Shown here: positions 46,573 through 46,822 of the stretch, piece by piece
Numbering within the stretch: the first letter of the stretch is position 1
Layout of the letters: each line of letters starts with the position of its first letter
DNA from: Clostridia bacterium
Lineage (GTDB): Bacteria; Bacillota; Clostridia; Christensenellales; Borkfalkiaceae
DNA: 46,822 nt
Assembly (NCBI GenBank): GCA_017886575.1
Contig: JAGHJP010000044.1
Span: 1-46,822 of the forward strand
Direction: 5' to 3'
Translations under genes and position numbers: made by a program
Notes under the pieces: generated by a model
The model's input: the letters and a program-made list of their open reading frames with translations, nothing else
Databases searched by the model: none
Told to the model about the DNA's origin: nothing

Positions 46573-46601
46573 TTGACATCTTTCTATCGAAGGAATATAA
46601 T
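46573..46601 (+). promoter_or_regulatory. Consensus promoter of glnN with dyad symmetry
   Basis: TTGACA (46573-46578), 17 bases, TATAAT (46596-46601), exact consensus. TTTGACAT (46572-46579) and ATGTCAAA (46606-46613) form an 8-bp inverted repeat across it, and TGACA-A-TGTCA (46601-46611) is a second dyad at the start site. Confidence 0.75.
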
Positions 46602-46710
46602 GACAATGTCAAAACAAAAAGAGGTTTGCGACCGATAAAGCATAAATAAAATTTATACTTATATCGTGCATAAATAAATCTAATATCTTTCATAAAGGAG
46701 AGCGAAGGCA

Positions 46711-46822
46711 ATGGGAGTACCGGAGATATTCGGAGAGAACGTATTCAGCGAAACGGTGATGAAGGACAAACTGCCGAAGGACGTGTACAGGTCGTTGAAG
46801 AAGACGATCGACGGCGGTGAGC
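46711..46822 (+). CDS. glnN: Glutamine synthetase type III (partial, N-terminus)
   Basis: Only the first 37 codons are in the window: MGVPEIFGENVFSETVMKDK and on to DGGE. EIFG...VF...VM...LPK..Y..LKKTI is the characteristic start of class III glutamine synthetase, a large (about 700-residue) ammonia-assimilating enzyme of Bacteroidetes, Clostridia and others. AAGGAG lies about 9 bases before the ATG. Two promoters and several repeats precede it. Identification rests on a short stretch but matches well. Confidence 0.85.
   Translation, partial: MGVPEIFGENVFSETVMKDKLPKDVYRSLKKTIDGGE

Larger units (their letters stand above)
46293..46710. other. A/T-rich divergent control region between tex and glnN
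   Basis: A 418-base gap without a gene. It contains several TATAAT boxes, an inverted repeat TATAATGC-C-GCATTATA (46450-46466) with -10-like ends on both strands that may belong to tex, and two plus-strand promoters for glnN. In the glnN leader, GCATAAATAAA is repeated at 46640-46650 and 46668-46678. Confidence 0.5.

Noticed and set aside
1-46822. CRISPR arrays, tRNA or rRNA genes, transposase genes, prophage modules
   Set aside because: No regularly spaced repeats, cloverleaf sequences, rRNA segments or transposase/integrase motifs were found by eye.

Overview
This 46.8 kb window looks like chromosomal core DNA of an anaerobic, probably spore-forming, GC-rich member of the Clostridia (Firmicutes). 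Evidence: a SpoIIID sporulation regulator behind a sigma-E-like promoter, rubrerythrin and rubredoxin, an oxygen-sensitive acyl-CoA dehydratase activase system, the start of a type III glutamine synthetase, strong AGGAGG ribosome binding sites, and many TTGACA-17-TATAAT type promoters with strong hairpin terminators between operons. Genus cannot be read from the sequence. I see no rRNA, tRNA, CRISPR array, phage or intact transposase.

Layout. 1-5.4 kb: a partial anchored protein, a small unknown protein, rmuC, a lipid kinase, a PAS-phosphatase of SpoIIE type with a cysteine cluster, and a membrane protein that appears frameshifted at an A7 tract. 5.5-14.6 kb (minus strand): citrate synthase, a YggS-type PLP protein, a 250-bp palindrome-rich element with 20-bp perfect terminal inverted repeats, the leucine genes leuC-leuD-leuB, an SDR gene interrupted by one in-frame TAA, and a tightly overlapping operon of an MDR dehydrogenase, a HAD phosphatase and a YfcE-like phosphoesterase. 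14.7-19.6 kb (plus): rpmE, a DUF1385-PrmC fusion, prfA, then a TetR regulator with twin operators and a nucleoside phosphorylase. 19.7-27.4 kb: Hsp20, aminotransferase, a small P-loop protein, threonine synthase, rubredoxin, an XRE regulator, DegV, a class-I glutamine amidotransferase and SpoIIID.

27.4-35.8 kb (plus): a large two-domain 2-hydroxyacyl-CoA dehydratase activase, its HgdB-like partner, an AEC permease, rubrerythrin, and a PadR/HAAS-domain membrane protein pair. 35.8-39.6 kb (minus): an archaeal-type phosphoglycerate mutase homologue, then mtnN-luxS-ung (S-adenosylhomocysteine recycling plus uracil-DNA glycosylase) and an Sfp-type phosphopantetheinyl transferase. 39.6-46.8 kb: a C_GCAxxG_C_C protein, a heterodimeric ABC exporter pair preceded by a leader with an intrinsic terminator, tex on the minus strand, and the beginning of glnN.

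The best candidates for something undescribed are the compound palindromic element at 7836-8085, the terminator-bearing leader of the ABC exporter (whose reading frame stays open from a possible leaderless ATG through the terminator), and several unusually compact promoter arrangements: a divergent pair sharing one palindromic -35 hexamer, and a promoter embedded in the ribosome binding site and start of the opposite gene. No single large novel defence or biosynthetic system is visible; most of the rest is ordinary housekeeping.
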